A DNA stretch of 35,204 nucleotides from Planctomycetota bacterium (GCA_016235155.1 JACRLW010000035.1:1481-36684); one strand, 5' to 3'. Shown: positions 16,191-24,784, numbered from the stretch's first letter. Notes: generated from the letters alone by a model not told the origin. A program made the numbers and translations.

Positions 16191-16370
16191 GCGAACGGGT
16201 TCGGCGGACTCCGGCTGGTGCGCGAGATCGGGCGCGGCGGAATGGGTCCGAAGGCCCGGCAGTGCTACGAGCGCGCACTGGCCCAGCTCGCGCGCGCGGT
16301 GGAGCGACTGCGGAGACGGAAGTACGCCGCACTCCTCGACGGGATCCGACGACCGGGTGCGCTGGAGCCG
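16191..16370 (+). pseudogene. Relic of a Hanks-type Ser/Thr kinase gene (glycine loop only)
   Basis: An open frame here reads FGGLRLVREIGRGGMG, an almost perfect match to the first strand and glycine-rich loop of PknB-like kinases. It then breaks off directly into ARQCYERALAQLARAVERL, a helical segment resembling a TPR helix. The Lys strand, HRD and DFG regions are all absent. The simplest reading is an internal deletion that joined the N-terminus of a kinase to its C-terminal TPR-like part. The frame stays open into the next gene, but no start or ribosome-binding site suggests expression. The 16058-16423 interval contains nothing else except the hydrolase leader and the unassigned YqeY promoter. 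Chance similarity is possible but unlikely over 16 residues. Confidence 0.5.
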
Positions 16371-16423
16371 GGGCAGGGACCGGTCGCATCCCGGAGCGGT
16401 GCGAAGTACGACTCGCACGCGCC

Positions 16424-16870
16424 ATGGCCACCTACCTCGTGAAGATCACCGCGGACATGAAGGCCGCGCTCAAGGGCGGCGACAAGCCGCGTCTCGAAGT
16501 GCTGCGCATGCTCGTCAGCGAGCTGAAGAAGAAGGCGATCGACCAGCAGGTCGACGATCTCCCCGACGACGAAGAGGTGGCCATCCTCCAGAAGGCCGTC
16601 AAGACGCGCACGGACACCGTCGCGCAGGCAACCGCGGCGGGCCGTCACGAGATCGCCCGGAAGGAACAGCTCGAGATCGAGGTGATCACGAGCTACCTGC
16701 CGAAACAGATGTCCCCCACCGAGATCGCGGCCAAGGTTCGCGAACTCGCCGCGGCGATCGGTTACGCCGGCGGCAAGGACACCGGCCGCTTCATGAAGGA
16801 GTGGATGGCGAAGTACAAGGGCCTCGCCGACGGCAAGCTCGTGCAGGATGCGCTGAAGGGTCTGAGCTGA
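16424..16870 (+). CDS. yqeY: YqeY/GatB-like protein
   Basis: This 148-residue protein matches the YqeY family (related to the tRNA-binding C-terminal domain of GatB) over its full usual length. It opens with an ITADMKAALKGGDKPRLEVLRML helix typical of the family, then AIDQQ.. and a DDEEVAILQKAVKTR helix (about 43-65). It continues with LEIEVITSYLPKQMS (about 85-99) and ends GRFMKEWMAKYKGLADGKLV. A tRNA-related role is inferred from the GatB relationship; the cellular function of YqeY is not firmly known. The ATG at 16424 is the only start compatible with family length. It faces the kinase gene convergently with a 37-bp gap holding no clear terminator. Confidence 0.93.
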   Translation: MATYLVKITADMKAALKGGDKPRLEVLRMLVSELKKKAIDQQVDDLPDDEEVAILQKAVKTRTDTVAQATAAGRHEIARKEQLEIEVITSYLPKQMSPTEIAAKVRELAAAIGYAGGKDTGRFMKEWMAKYKGLADGKLVQDALKGLS

Positions 16871-16907
16871 GCGGCGGACCGGATGGCTCGCGCCCGCTCG
16901 CGTCCCC

Positions 16908-17837
16908 TCACGCCCGCCCGATGAACTCCTCGAGATCGCCCTTCAACTCCGCGAGCCCGTAGGTGGGCACGGTGATGCAGCGATAGATGATGCGCTCGAG
17001 GTCCGGCGGCGTGCGCGGGTTGAGCATCTGCGGCGGGCAGTAGCTGTAGAAGAACGACAGCGAGAGGCGGACCGTCTCGCCGCCGGTCTTGTTGCCCGCG
17101 TACTCCCAGGGCACGTCGTCGAAGGGCAGCGTGCCGGTCAGGATCTCGTAGATCATGATCCCGACCGCCATGACGTCCGCCTTGCTGTCCGTGAGGACCA
17201 GCGGGTTGTAGTGCGGCGTCGTGGTGATCGCTCCGCTCGGGGAACGACGCATCGCCGGGTCGAGCATCACGACCTTGCCGCTCGGCTTGACGATGACGTT
17301 CTCCGGCTTGAGGTCGCCGTGGTACTCGAGCAGTCCCTTCTCCTGGAGTTCGAGCAGCGCGCGCACGACCGCGAGGAACCAGGTGAGATGGATCCCTTCG
17401 AGGCTGCGGATCTTCTCGCGCAGCGTCTTGCCGCGGACCGAGTCGGGCACCAGACAGGGGCGCTCGTCGTCGAGGAACGCGTCGCGGAGGCGTGGGAGAT
17501 GGGGCGTGTCCGCGGCACGCAGCAGCTCCGCCTCCGAGGTCAGCATCCCCCGCACTTCGCCCTGGTCGAAGAGGTCGATGCGGAGCTTTTCGCCGCCGAA
17601 GAAGACGGCCTCGGCCGGGAGTTCGTCGGGGCTGATGCCCTCGGGAGAACGCCTCGGCGTGACCTCGAGCAGGCGCGTGACCTGCCGGCCGCCGCCCTGG
17701 GGATGTCCGATCTTCAGCGCGACCTTCTCGTCGGTCCGCGCGTCCACGGCGAGATAGACGGATGCGAATCCGCCCCGACCGAGGAATCGGTCGACCCGGT
17801 AGCCCCGGATCACCTCGCCTTCCGCTAGCTTCATCAT
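16908..17837 (-). CDS. Hanks-type Ser/Thr protein kinase (divergent)
   Basis: This 309-residue kinase domain has no visible extra domains or membrane helix. The glycine loop is LGRGGFASVYLA (19-30), the ATP-anchoring Lys42 is in VALKIG, and the catalytic loop is HGDLKPEN (173-180), with Gly replacing Arg of HRD. The magnesium-binding motif is LDPAM (Asp193), not DFG. An insertion (about 58-92, Arg/Pro/Phe-rich) separates the Lys strand from the C-helix. Catalytic Lys and both Asp residues are kept, so activity is plausible; the missing HRD Arg suggests no activation-loop phosphorylation control. The start is at tandem ATG codons (17837/17834); an alternative upstream start at 17888 would place the palindrome 17880-17904 partly in coding sequence and add a low-complexity tail. 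Confidence 0.88.
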   Translation of the reverse strand: MMKLAEGEVIRGYRVDRFLGRGGFASVYLAVDARTDEKVALKIGHPQGGGRQVTRLLEVTPRRSPEGISPDELPAEAVFFGGEKLRIDLFDQGEVRGMLTSEAELLRAADTPHLPRLRDAFLDDERPCLVPDSVRGKTLREKIRSLEGIHLTWFLAVVRALLELQEKGLLEYHGDLKPENVIVKPSGKVVMLDPAMRRSPSGAITTTPHYNPLVLTDSKADVMAVGIMIYEILTGTLPFDDVPWEYAGNKTGGETVRLSLSFFYSYCPPQMLNPRTPPDLERIIYRCITVPTYGLAELKGDLEEFIGRA

Positions 17838-17879
17838 GGGGTGCGCGTCAGGAGTTGTCGCGGGAGCTTTCGGCGAGGG

Positions 17880-17904
17880 TCGACGCAAACCTTAGATGCG
17901 TCGA
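17880..17904. promoter_or_regulatory. Inverted repeat in the divergent kinase/lipoprotein promoter region
   Basis: TCGACGCA and TGCGTCGA are perfect 8-bp arms around a 9-base AT-richer spacer (AACCTTAGA), 43 bp upstream of the kinase ATG and 205 bp before the lipoprotein start. It is a candidate operator or leader hairpin. The rest of 17838-18108 shows no other clear signal. Confidence 0.4.
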
Positions 17905-18108
17905 GGGTTCCGGCGACGGTGCCGATGCGGTCGAGACTTCCCCGACAGTGAGACGGCATCGATTCGACGAGCGATCGAAGCGAGCTCGCGGCGCCGCACG
18001 GAACGCGAATCGGTGGACGGCGAGGGCCATGACATGGCATGGTCCGCGCACCACCTGGCCGATCACGACGGAACGCACGTATCGACCCCTGACCTGAACC
18101 TCTCGCGC

Positions 18109-19884
18109 ATGCCTCGACGCCATCGCCCGCTCGCCGTCGTTCTCGCGCTCTTGGGCACTGCCGCATGCGGCGGGGGCGGCGGCGGCGCGACCGACGACCA
18201 GGCGCCGGTGATCCTCGCGGCCACCTTGCTGCTGTCCGGCGGGCAACCTGCGGCGGGTGATCGCTTGCTGCTGCTGATGTCCGAAGCCGTGACACTCGCC
18301 GGCGGCGCGATGCTCACCGACGCGGACTTCGCGCTCGGCGGCAGCACGCTCGGCAGCGTGAGCGCGACGCCGATCCTGCTCGATGCGCGCACGGTGCAGG
18401 TCACGCTCGGCGCGGGTGTCGCCATCACGCCGGGCACGTCGACCATCGCGTTCGCGGCGGCGAACGACGCGGTGAAGGACCTCGCCGGCAAGCTCGCCGC
18501 CGCCGGCACGGCCCTCCCGATGCGCACCGGCGACGGCGGCGCGCCGACGATCCAGCCGATCGCGATCGAGCGGATCGACGCCGCGCTCAACGGCACCGGC
18601 CCCGCGGGCGGCACGTTGCAAGTGACGCGCAGCGGCTTCTCCATCGACGTGACCTGGTTCGACCTGCCGAGCGGCATCGACCCGTCGCTGGCGGTGATCA
18701 CCGCGAGCGTGCCGGTCGTCGTCGACGGCGCGACGCGCCCTGCCGGCGCGAACCTCGCCGACGCGTTCACGCGCACCGACACCGGCAACTCGTCGAGCTG
18801 GGTCGTGCGCGCCGGCGTGACCTTCCCGACCGGCAACGCGACGGTCACGCTGTTCGGCGCCGACGGCTCCGGCATGCCGGGCGCCGCGCAGAGCTTCGCC
18901 TTCAAGGTGACCACCGGCGGCGACGACCAACGCCCGTTCGAGCGCGCGCAACTCTGGTTTCTCTCCTTCGACCGCGACCTCGAGGACTACCGCCTCGACA
19001 CCGGCGGCATCGCGCCGAGCGTGACGATCCTCGCCGGCGCGAACGGCACCGGCGATGCGTGGGACGTGATGCGCATCCTCGGGCTGCAGAGTCCGTCGCC
19101 GCTGCCGAACGTCACACCCGGAGTCGACAGCAACCAGTTCGTGCAACAGCGGTTCAAGGACGCGCTCGCGGCGAACCTCGCCGCGTTGTTCCCGGGCGTC
19201 CCGATCTCGTTCACTTTCGCATCGCCGGGCAACTTCCCGGCCGGTTCGCTCTCGGTGCCGTACGCGAACCTGTCGTTCTCGCGGATCTGCATCGCGGGCG
19301 CCGCGGCGACGACGCCGACCGGCACGCTCGGCGCTGCGCTCTTCGACGCGAACAACCAGACGCAGAACGACGACTGCATCGAGGACCTCAACGGGCAGCG
19401 GCTCGGCATCTTCCTCCACACCTTTGCGCACGTCGGCATCCGCGCCGGCGCGACGTCGACCTTCCGCCGGACCTATCAGCCGTTCATCCCCGAACTCGGC
19501 GGGGTGCGGATCGGCGAGGACGGTCAGGACGCCGCGCGTCTGCTCGGCACGCGGGGGGACGCACGGGAGGACGCCATCGACACGGCGATCGCGAATGCCG
19601 CGCGGGCGATCGCGGTCGTCTGCGCGCACGAGTGCGGGCACTCGATGGGTCTCGTCGCGAATGGCGCGATGCCGACCGGGCTCTATGGCAATGACCCGAT
19701 CAACTTCCCCGGCAACAGCGCCGCGGCGAGCCTCCACATCGAGGCCTCGTTCCTGTTCCCCTCCGGCGCGCAGGACGTGATGAGCGCGTCGATCGACTGG
19801 GACGCAGCGCTCCACGTCGCCACGGGTTTCAACTCGCTCGTCCTCGCCTACCTGCGCGAGCGCGCGCTCTACGACCGGCAGTGA
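18109..19884 (+). CDS. Lipoprotein with Ig-like domain and HExxH metalloprotease-like motif
   Basis: This 591-residue lipoprotein has lipobox GTAAC (Cys20) followed by a six-glycine tether. Residues about 27-140 resemble a bacterial Ig-like (SbsA/Big_5-type) domain (ILAATLLLSGGQPAAGDRLL). Further beta-rich domains follow, then a C-terminal peptidase-like region with H507-E-C-G-H511 in AHECGHSMGLV and a possible Met-turn (QDVMSAS, about 560). The third metzincin ligand expected six residues after the second His is Ala (HExxHxxGxxA), so zinc binding may use another residue or be lost. The ATG at 18109 gives a clean lipoprotein signal; upstream in-frame starts from 17896 would add an arginine-rich non-signal leader. 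It overlaps or abuts the downstream HEAT-like gene, so the two form an operon. Confidence 0.82.
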   Translation: MPRRHRPLAVVLALLGTAACGGGGGGATDDQAPVILAATLLLSGGQPAAGDRLLLLMSEAVTLAGGAMLTDADFALGGSTLGSVSATPILLDARTVQVTLGAGVAITPGTSTIAFAAANDAVKDLAGKLAAAGTALPMRTGDGGAPTIQPIAIERIDAALNGTGPAGGTLQVTRSGFSIDVTWFDLPSGIDPSLAVITASVPVVVDGATRPAGANLADAFTRTDTGNSSSWVVRAGVTFPTGNATVTLFGADGSGMPGAAQSFAFKVTTGGDDQRPFERAQLWFLSFDRDLEDYRLDTGGIAPSVTILAGANGTGDAWDVMRILGLQSPSPLPNVTPGVDSNQFVQQRFKDALAANLAALFPGVPISFTFASPGNFPAGSLSVPYANLSFSRICIAGAAATTPTGTLGAALFDANNQTQNDDCIEDLNGQRLGIFLHTFAHVGIRAGATSTFRRTYQPFIPELGGVRIGEDGQDAARLLGTRGDAREDAIDTAIANAARAIAVVCAHECGHSMGLVANGAMPTGLYGNDPINFPGNSAAASLHIEASFLFPSGAQDVMSASIDWDAALHVATGFNSLVLAYLRERALYDRQ

Positions 19885-19889
19885 TCACC

Positions 19890-20873
19890 ATGGCAGACCG
19901 AGTATCGACCAATGCACTGATCGTGATCGCCGCGCTGGCGCTCGCGGGGCTCGGGCGCGCGCAGAAGCTCCGTCACGGCGTGATGGACGCGTCAGCCGTG
20001 ATCGTCGTCGAACCGCTCGAGATCGTGGAGCTCGACGAGCACCGCGTCGTCCATCGCTTCTCGGTCGTCGAGACCTTCAAGGGCGAGGTCGGCGAGACGG
20101 TCGCCGTGATCGAACACGCGCACGTCGCCGATGCGCCGTCGCCGCGAGGCAAAGGCCGGCGCCTCCTCTGCCTGGTCCCCGACCGGCGCGCGGACACGCC
20201 CAAGGACGGCGGTCCGTTCTGGCGCGCGACCGGCTACGCGGGCGACGCGCCGCAACTCGATGCGAACGCCGCGTCGGTCGAACTGCTCACGCTGGTCCGT
20301 GCGCTGGTCGCCTCCGAGCGCGGCGTCGATCCCGCGCGGACGACGGACGCCCTGGTCCGATTGGTGCTGAGCGGCCACGGCGTCGCGCAGCGCGAAGCCG
20401 CGGAGAGCCTGCGCGAGCGCGACGCCCTGCGCACGAGGATCCCGAGCGTCGAACTCGACGCGATGCTCGCGCGCGCCGTCGCCGAGACGACGGACGTCGA
20501 CCTGAAGGTCACGCTCGCGTCGCTCTGCGCCGAGGCCGGGATGCGCAACGCGGTCGAAGCCCTGTGCTCGGCGCTGCCGCAGTGCCAGGACGAACGCTTC
20601 GCGACGGCGCTCGGTCGCATCGCCGCGCACGTCCACGGCGAGCGCGCCACCGCGGTGCTCGTCCCGTTCCTGCAGCAAGCCCGCGGCCCGACGCGCGATG
20701 CGCTCCTGATCGCGCTCGGCGCCACGCGCACCGAGTCCGCGCTCACGCAACTGCTCGAGATGCGGGCGCGCACGGGTCCGAGCCCGGCGTTGGACGCCGC
20801 GCTGCGCACGCACGGCAGCGCACGCGCGCTCGAGATCGTCGAACCGAAGCGGAAAGACGGCGCACCGCGTTGA
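19890..20873 (+). CDS. Secreted HEAT-like repeat protein
   Basis: This protein of 327 residues (330 if started at the GTG at 19881) has a signal peptide (ALIVIAALALAGLGRAQ). A beta-rich N-terminal segment (VVEPLEIVELDEHRVVHRF) follows. From about residue 130 come alpha-helical repeats with HEAT-like spacing (AESLRERDALRTRIPSVEL, ALGRIAAHVHGERATAVL, ALLIALGATRTESALTQLL). It likely acts as a scaffold outside the cytoplasmic membrane. The GTG at 19881 overlaps the TGA of the lipoprotein gene (GTGA), an attractive coupled start; the ATG at 19890 is the conventional alternative. Either way the pair is co-transcribed. No enzyme motif is seen. Confidence 0.75.
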   Translation: MADRVSTNALIVIAALALAGLGRAQKLRHGVMDASAVIVVEPLEIVELDEHRVVHRFSVVETFKGEVGETVAVIEHAHVADAPSPRGKGRRLLCLVPDRRADTPKDGGPFWRATGYAGDAPQLDANAASVELLTLVRALVASERGVDPARTTDALVRLVLSGHGVAQREAAESLRERDALRTRIPSVELDAMLARAVAETTDVDLKVTLASLCAEAGMRNAVEALCSALPQCQDERFATALGRIAAHVHGERATAVLVPFLQQARGPTRDALLIALGATRTESALTQLLEMRARTGPSPALDAALRTHGSARALEIVEPKRKDGAPR

Positions 20874-20899
20874 GCGCGTAGTCCGGAGAACCTCGCACG

Positions 20900-20919
20900 G
20901 CGCGCGGGAGTCCGCGCGC
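20900..20919 (+). terminator. Strong GC hairpin after the HEAT-like gene
   Basis: GCGCGCGG and CCGCGCGC form a perfect 8-bp stem with loop GAGT, 26 bp after the stop codon. The stem is very stable; no T-tract follows, so termination by a factor-independent mechanism is uncertain. Confidence 0.4.
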
Positions 20920-20929
20920 ACGTCGTCGC

Positions 20930-20935
20930 TATCAT
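20930..20935 (+). promoter_or_regulatory. Possible -10 element before the membrane-protein operon
   Basis: TATCAT lies in a brief AT-richer patch (GCTATCATCCCGCC) 47 bp before the ATG at 20983. A related string, GCATGATCCCGCC, precedes the gene at 29841. No good -35 box is seen. Confidence 0.25.
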
Positions 20936-20982
20936 CCCGCCCGCCCGCGCGCGTCCGTCGCGTGGACCTTGGTCGTGAAGTG

Positions 20983-21315
20983 ATGGCCGGTGACGCCTGC
21001 GAGGTCCTCGAACGCGCGATCCGCGCCAACCGCGCCCAGGTCGCGGCGCTCACCGCCGGAGCCGCGATCCTCGCGCTCGTCGGAGTCGGGATCGACTTGT
21101 GGGCAATGCTGCGCGGCAGCCTCCTCGCCGGTCTCGGCGGGGCGGCGCTCGTCGGCGTCGCGTTGGTGCCGCTCCGCATGGCGCAGCGCACGCGGCGCGA
21201 GACCGACAAGCTCGCGGTATTCTCCGCCGCGCTGCGCGCAGGGCTGGACCCACAGCGAGCGCTGGAAGTCGCGCGCGCGTTCGCCGGACCCGGCACGGAG
21301 TCGACGCGCCGATGA
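20983..21315 (+). CDS. Small membrane protein, coupled to the next gene
   Basis: This 110-residue protein has an acidic N-terminal helix (VLERAIRANRAQVAAL) and two hydrophobic helices (about 25-41 and 46-63) separated by a short loop. A basic turn (RMAQRTRRETDK) and a soluble C-terminal helix follow. I recognise no family. The ATG at 20983 was chosen; an in-frame upstream start at 20962 would add 7 residues. Its TGA overlaps the ATG of the downstream membrane protein (ATGA), so they are probably made together and may form a complex. Confidence 0.65.
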   Translation: MAGDACEVLERAIRANRAQVAALTAGAAILALVGVGIDLWAMLRGSLLAGLGGAALVGVALVPLRMAQRTRRETDKLAVFSAALRAGLDPQRALEVARAFAGPGTESTRR

Positions 21316-23687
21316 CGCACACGCTGGACGAGATCGGACCCGTGATCGCGAACGGAGCGGGACCAGGCGCGTCGTCTCTCGTCGACCGGCGCGACGACAC
21401 GTTCGCCACGGCGCTCGCGAACGACCTGCCGGTCGAGCCCGATCCCGTCGAAGCTCGCTTCTGGTCGTTCTACTCCCTGTTCTTGCTGGTCTGGTGGCCG
21501 CTGGCGCTGCTGATGCGCATCAAGCCGCTCCTCGCGACGCGACGGGTCGACGCGCGTCACCGGGTCTTCTGGCGGACGACCCTCTATCGCGCGATCCGCC
21601 GCGCGGTGTCGATGGGCGACGGCGCGAGCGGCACGTGGTTCCTCGGCGTGACGTCGATCTACATCGGCGTCTTGTTCGCGGTCCACCCGGGCGATTGGTG
21701 GTTGGCGCTCGCCATCGCCGGCGGCGTTCTCGGCGGCATCTTCACGATCGCGGCCGCGGGTTACACGGCGCTGCGCGTGCAGACCCCCGCGCGATTCGCG
21801 GAGACGCTGCTCGACGGCCGCTCGATGCCGGAAGCGATCCGCGTGACGGCGTTCCTCGTCCGCGAGCTCTGCCTCGCCTCGCTGGCGAACCTGCGCGCGC
21901 TGCACGATCGGCTGCAGCGCGAGCTGCCGGAGTTCGAGGACGTCGACAGCAGGAACACGGCGAAGGTCGAGGCCTTGCTCGACGGCATCGCGGAGAAGCG
22001 GGCGATGCTCGACGTAGCGCTCTCGGCCTACACACGTTCGCTCCTGCTCCAGACCATCCAGGTCGAGCGCGTCCAGGCGCTGAAGCGCGCGCTCGCGAGC
22101 CGGCTCGGTCTGCCGCGACGCCGCGTCTGCGACCACCTGTTGCAGTTCAGTCCGGCGCTGTTCGCCAGCCGGATGCGCAAGTACGCGGAGAACTGGCAGA
22201 CGCTCGCTCACGCCGCGAGCCGCCGCTACGCGAACCTCGACCGTCCGCTGCGACGCCGCATCGAGGGCCTGTTGCGCCAGAACGAGCGCATCCACGCCAA
22301 GCTCGAGACGCGCGTCGCGGCGCAGGACGAACTGCTCGACGAGACGAACACCCCGCTGCTCGCGCCGATCTGCCGCATCGCGGCGATGCACTCGTCGTCG
22401 GGATCGATCCTCCGCTACGCGTGGCTCGTCGCCGCAGTCGCCGGGGCCGCGCGCAACGTGATGAAAAACGATGCCGCGAGCCGACGAGCGACGTTCGAAC
22501 GGGCCATCGCGACGCTCCGCTTCCTGCGCCGGAAGCACCGGGCGTACCCCGGGATCGAACTGCACGACTCCCTGCTGCGCATCTGCGACCGTGCGATCGG
22601 CGCGCCCGACCGCGACGACGACGACGTGCGCCGGCGCAAGTGGGAGGTCGCCCGCCTCGCACTGGCCGGATCGGACGAACACGAACCCCAGGAGACGGTC
22701 GGGTGCCTGAGCGAACTCGGCCTCCTGGTCGAAGGGTACGTCGCGAAGTGTCGCGGCGAGATCGTCGCGCGCGTCGTCGACGTGATGCGGGCCGGGCACG
22801 ACGAGCGGCCGTTCGGACTGGTCGTCACGACCGGCTACAGCAAGACCGTGCGACAGGCGATCCGCGAGAGCATCGGCGTCGTGCGCGACTCCGAGGTCGG
22901 TGGGGAACGCGAGACGAGGGTCTTCGTGCTCACGAGCGACGACCCGCGCGAGGAGGAGGAGATCGACACGCGGCAGATGGTGTTCGAACTCGCCGAGCCC
23001 CATGCCGGACGCCCCGTGCCGCTCGCGGTCGGCACCGGCCCGTCCCACGTCCTCGCCAGTCTGCTGCGCCCCGGTGAACACGTCCTCTTCCTGATCGGCG
23101 CCGAGTGTTGGTCGGACACGCTCGGGCTGCGCGTCGTCCATCCACGGATCGGTCACGGCAGCTTGGACTCCGTCGTCAGGGAAGTCCGTGCCCGGGCGTC
23201 GGGATGCCGCGTCGTGGCCCTCGCGGAGAACTACAAGCACCGTGAGGACCTCCTTGCCGAGGCGACCGTCTTCCGTCACCACCTCGATCGGCTCGTCGTG
23301 CACGAGGTCGACGCGATCGTCACCGAAGACGAAGTCCTCGCGACAAGGCGCCTGCTTCTCGCGGTGCTCGCCGAGCCGTCTGCGCGTGATCGGGTGACCG
23401 CGCTTGTCCGCGAGTTCACCGCGTGGCGAGGCATCGCACTCGACGTCGCCGGCGGCGACGAGGACGACGACTCGCTACGCGACCTCGTGGCGAGACACGA
23501 CGTGTTCCTGCAGGTGATCGTGGAGCCGCGCCCGCGCGGTCGCCGGCGGATGGACTGGCTGGCGCGCGGTCAAGGCGTCGCGATCGGCATGGGGAAACGC
23601 CACGCACGGATCGATCTCCGCGAGGACCACGACGATTGGCGCGTCGCCCTCGGCGCCGCGCTCGCGAAGCTCATCGCCGTGCCGTGA
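21312..23687 (+). CDS. Large membrane protein with weak eIF2B-like C-terminal region
   Basis: This 791-residue protein has three N-terminal membrane helices (about 51-68, 107-124, 128-152). A long charged helical region follows (about 160-480; for example VERVQALKRALASRLGLPRRR). Residues about 500-760 read as an alpha/beta (Rossmann-like) domain: FGLVVTTGYSKTVRQAI, then VFVLTSDDP, LRPGEHVLFLIGAECWSD and GCRVVALAENYKHREDLL. The order and motifs recall eIF2B/methylthioribose-phosphate isomerase-like folds (a sugar-phosphate or nucleotide-binding role), but key residues cannot be matched by eye, so this is tentative. The start overlaps the stop of the small membrane protein. The 3' end overlaps the convergent gene by 17 bp. 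Coding certain; function unknown. Confidence 0.7.
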   Translation: MTHTLDEIGPVIANGAGPGASSLVDRRDDTFATALANDLPVEPDPVEARFWSFYSLFLLVWWPLALLMRIKPLLATRRVDARHRVFWRTTLYRAIRRAVSMGDGASGTWFLGVTSIYIGVLFAVHPGDWWLALAIAGGVLGGIFTIAAAGYTALRVQTPARFAETLLDGRSMPEAIRVTAFLVRELCLASLANLRALHDRLQRELPEFEDVDSRNTAKVEALLDGIAEKRAMLDVALSAYTRSLLLQTIQVERVQALKRALASRLGLPRRRVCDHLLQFSPALFASRMRKYAENWQTLAHAASRRYANLDRPLRRRIEGLLRQNERIHAKLETRVAAQDELLDETNTPLLAPICRIAAMHSSSGSILRYAWLVAAVAGAARNVMKNDAASRRATFERAIATLRFLRRKHRAYPGIELHDSLLRICDRAIGAPDRDDDDVRRRKWEVARLALAGSDEHEPQETVGCLSELGLLVEGYVAKCRGEIVARVVDVMRAGHDERPFGLVVTTGYSKTVRQAIRESIGVVRDSEVGGERETRVFVLTSDDPREEEEIDTRQMVFELAEPHAGRPVPLAVGTGPSHVLASLLRPGEHVLFLIGAECWSDTLGLRVVHPRIGHGSLDSVVREVRARASGCRVVALAENYKHREDLLAEATVFRHHLDRLVVHEVDAIVTEDEVLATRRLLLAVLAEPSARDRVTALVREFTAWRGIALDVAGGDEDDDSLRDLVARHDVFLQVIVEPRPRGRRRMDWLARGQGVAIGMGKRHARIDLREDHDDWRVALGAALAKLIAVP

Positions 23688-24756
23688 TCAGGCGCCGCAC
23701 GAGCGCAGCGCCGTCGGAGTTCGCCTCGATCGGCAGGAGTCCGGCGAGGTGCGCCGACAGGTCGATGCCCTGCATCGCGTAGCGCGGTTCGCCGGCCTCG
23801 TTGCGGATCAGCATGTGGAGGAGCGTTCGCGTCCCGACGACCCACTCGCACTCGGGCAGGTCCGCGCCGGTGATCCAGAGGTCGAGGGCGAGGTCGCCCG
23901 CGGGGCGCGGCGTGATCGCGAGGTGGATGCCTTCGTCGAGCGGGATCAACAGTTCGCCAGTCGCTCCGGCGGGTCGCGCGGCGGCGTCGCCGCGCAGGAA
24001 CAGCTGCGCCGCCGCGCGCGCGAGTCCGTCAGCGCGTTGTACGAGCTGCGGTTCGGACACGAGTCGGCGCGATGCGGTGAAGGCGAGGTCCGCCAGCGAG
24101 CGGGCAAGCACGTCGCCGACGATGCCGACGAACTGCGCCGGCGTGGTCGCCGCGAGTTCCTCCGGGCACAGCACGCGTTCGAAACCGACGATCGGCCCGA
24201 GCACACCGCCGCGGTAGAGGACGCGGCCGTCGCCGAGCGCGACGAGCGCGATCTCGCGGGCGGCGCGCGCCTCGGGCGACCACGTGAGCACCGCGCCGTG
24301 GCGCCACAACGCCGTGGCGCGACCGCCCTCGCGAACTTCGACGTGACGCAGCGGATCGGACTCGCGGCCGTGCGGGACGATCTCGACGACCGCGCCGTCG
24401 CCGAGCGCGATGCGGACGCCGTTGTGGTGCGGCGCCGTCGCCTCGCCGCCTCGCAGCCGGATCGCTCCGCGCGTGTCGACCACGAAGTCCGCGCCGTTGG
24501 GGAAGTCGAACTTCACGCCCTGCGGCTGCGCCCGCACGAGCACGCCGCCGGCGGTGACGTGCCCGCCGTGCACGTCGGTGTGGGAGTCACGCCGCGCCCC
24601 GACGCCGCCGTCGCCGAGTCCAAGGCGCGCGAACTCCACGCCGCGCTCACCCAGCACCCCGCGATGGACCGCGAACACCGGCTCGGCCGCGGCGCGTCGC
24701 GGTGCGGGCGCCTGCGGCGCGAGAAGGACGGTCAGGGCGAGGAGCGTCGTCGACAC
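23671..24756 (-). CDS. Secreted protein of unknown function
   Basis: This 361-residue protein has a short hydrophobic N-terminus ending APAPRRAAA, compatible with a signal peptide. The body is beta-rich in its first half (VRIALGDGAVVEIVPHG, LTWSPEARAAREIALVALG) and more helical later. No motif or family is recognised. It is the second gene of a minus-strand pair, 28 bp after the beta-helix gene, so it is probably co-transcribed with that surface protein. Its last 17 bp overlap the end of the convergent membrane-protein gene. Confidence 0.65.
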   Translation of the reverse strand: MSTTLLALTVLLAPQAPAPRRAAAEPVFAVHRGVLGERGVEFARLGLGDGGVGARRDSHTDVHGGHVTAGGVLVRAQPQGVKFDFPNGADFVVDTRGAIRLRGGEATAPHHNGVRIALGDGAVVEIVPHGRESDPLRHVEVREGGRATALWRHGAVLTWSPEARAAREIALVALGDGRVLYRGGVLGPIVGFERVLCPEELAATTPAQFVGIVGDVLARSLADLAFTASRRLVSEPQLVQRADGLARAAAQLFLRGDAAARPAGATGELLIPLDEGIHLAITPRPAGDLALDLWITGADLPECEWVVGTRTLLHMLIRNEAGEPRYAMQGIDLSAHLAGLLPIEANSDGAALVRRLITARR

Positions 24757-24784
24757 GCCGCTCTCATCGGCCGTTCGTGGTCCG

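Noticed and set aside
19992..23303. Long minus-strand open frame (about 1100 codons)
   Set aside because: Antisense shadow of the HEAT-like and membrane-protein genes; it crosses a hairpin and gene boundaries and shows no domain.
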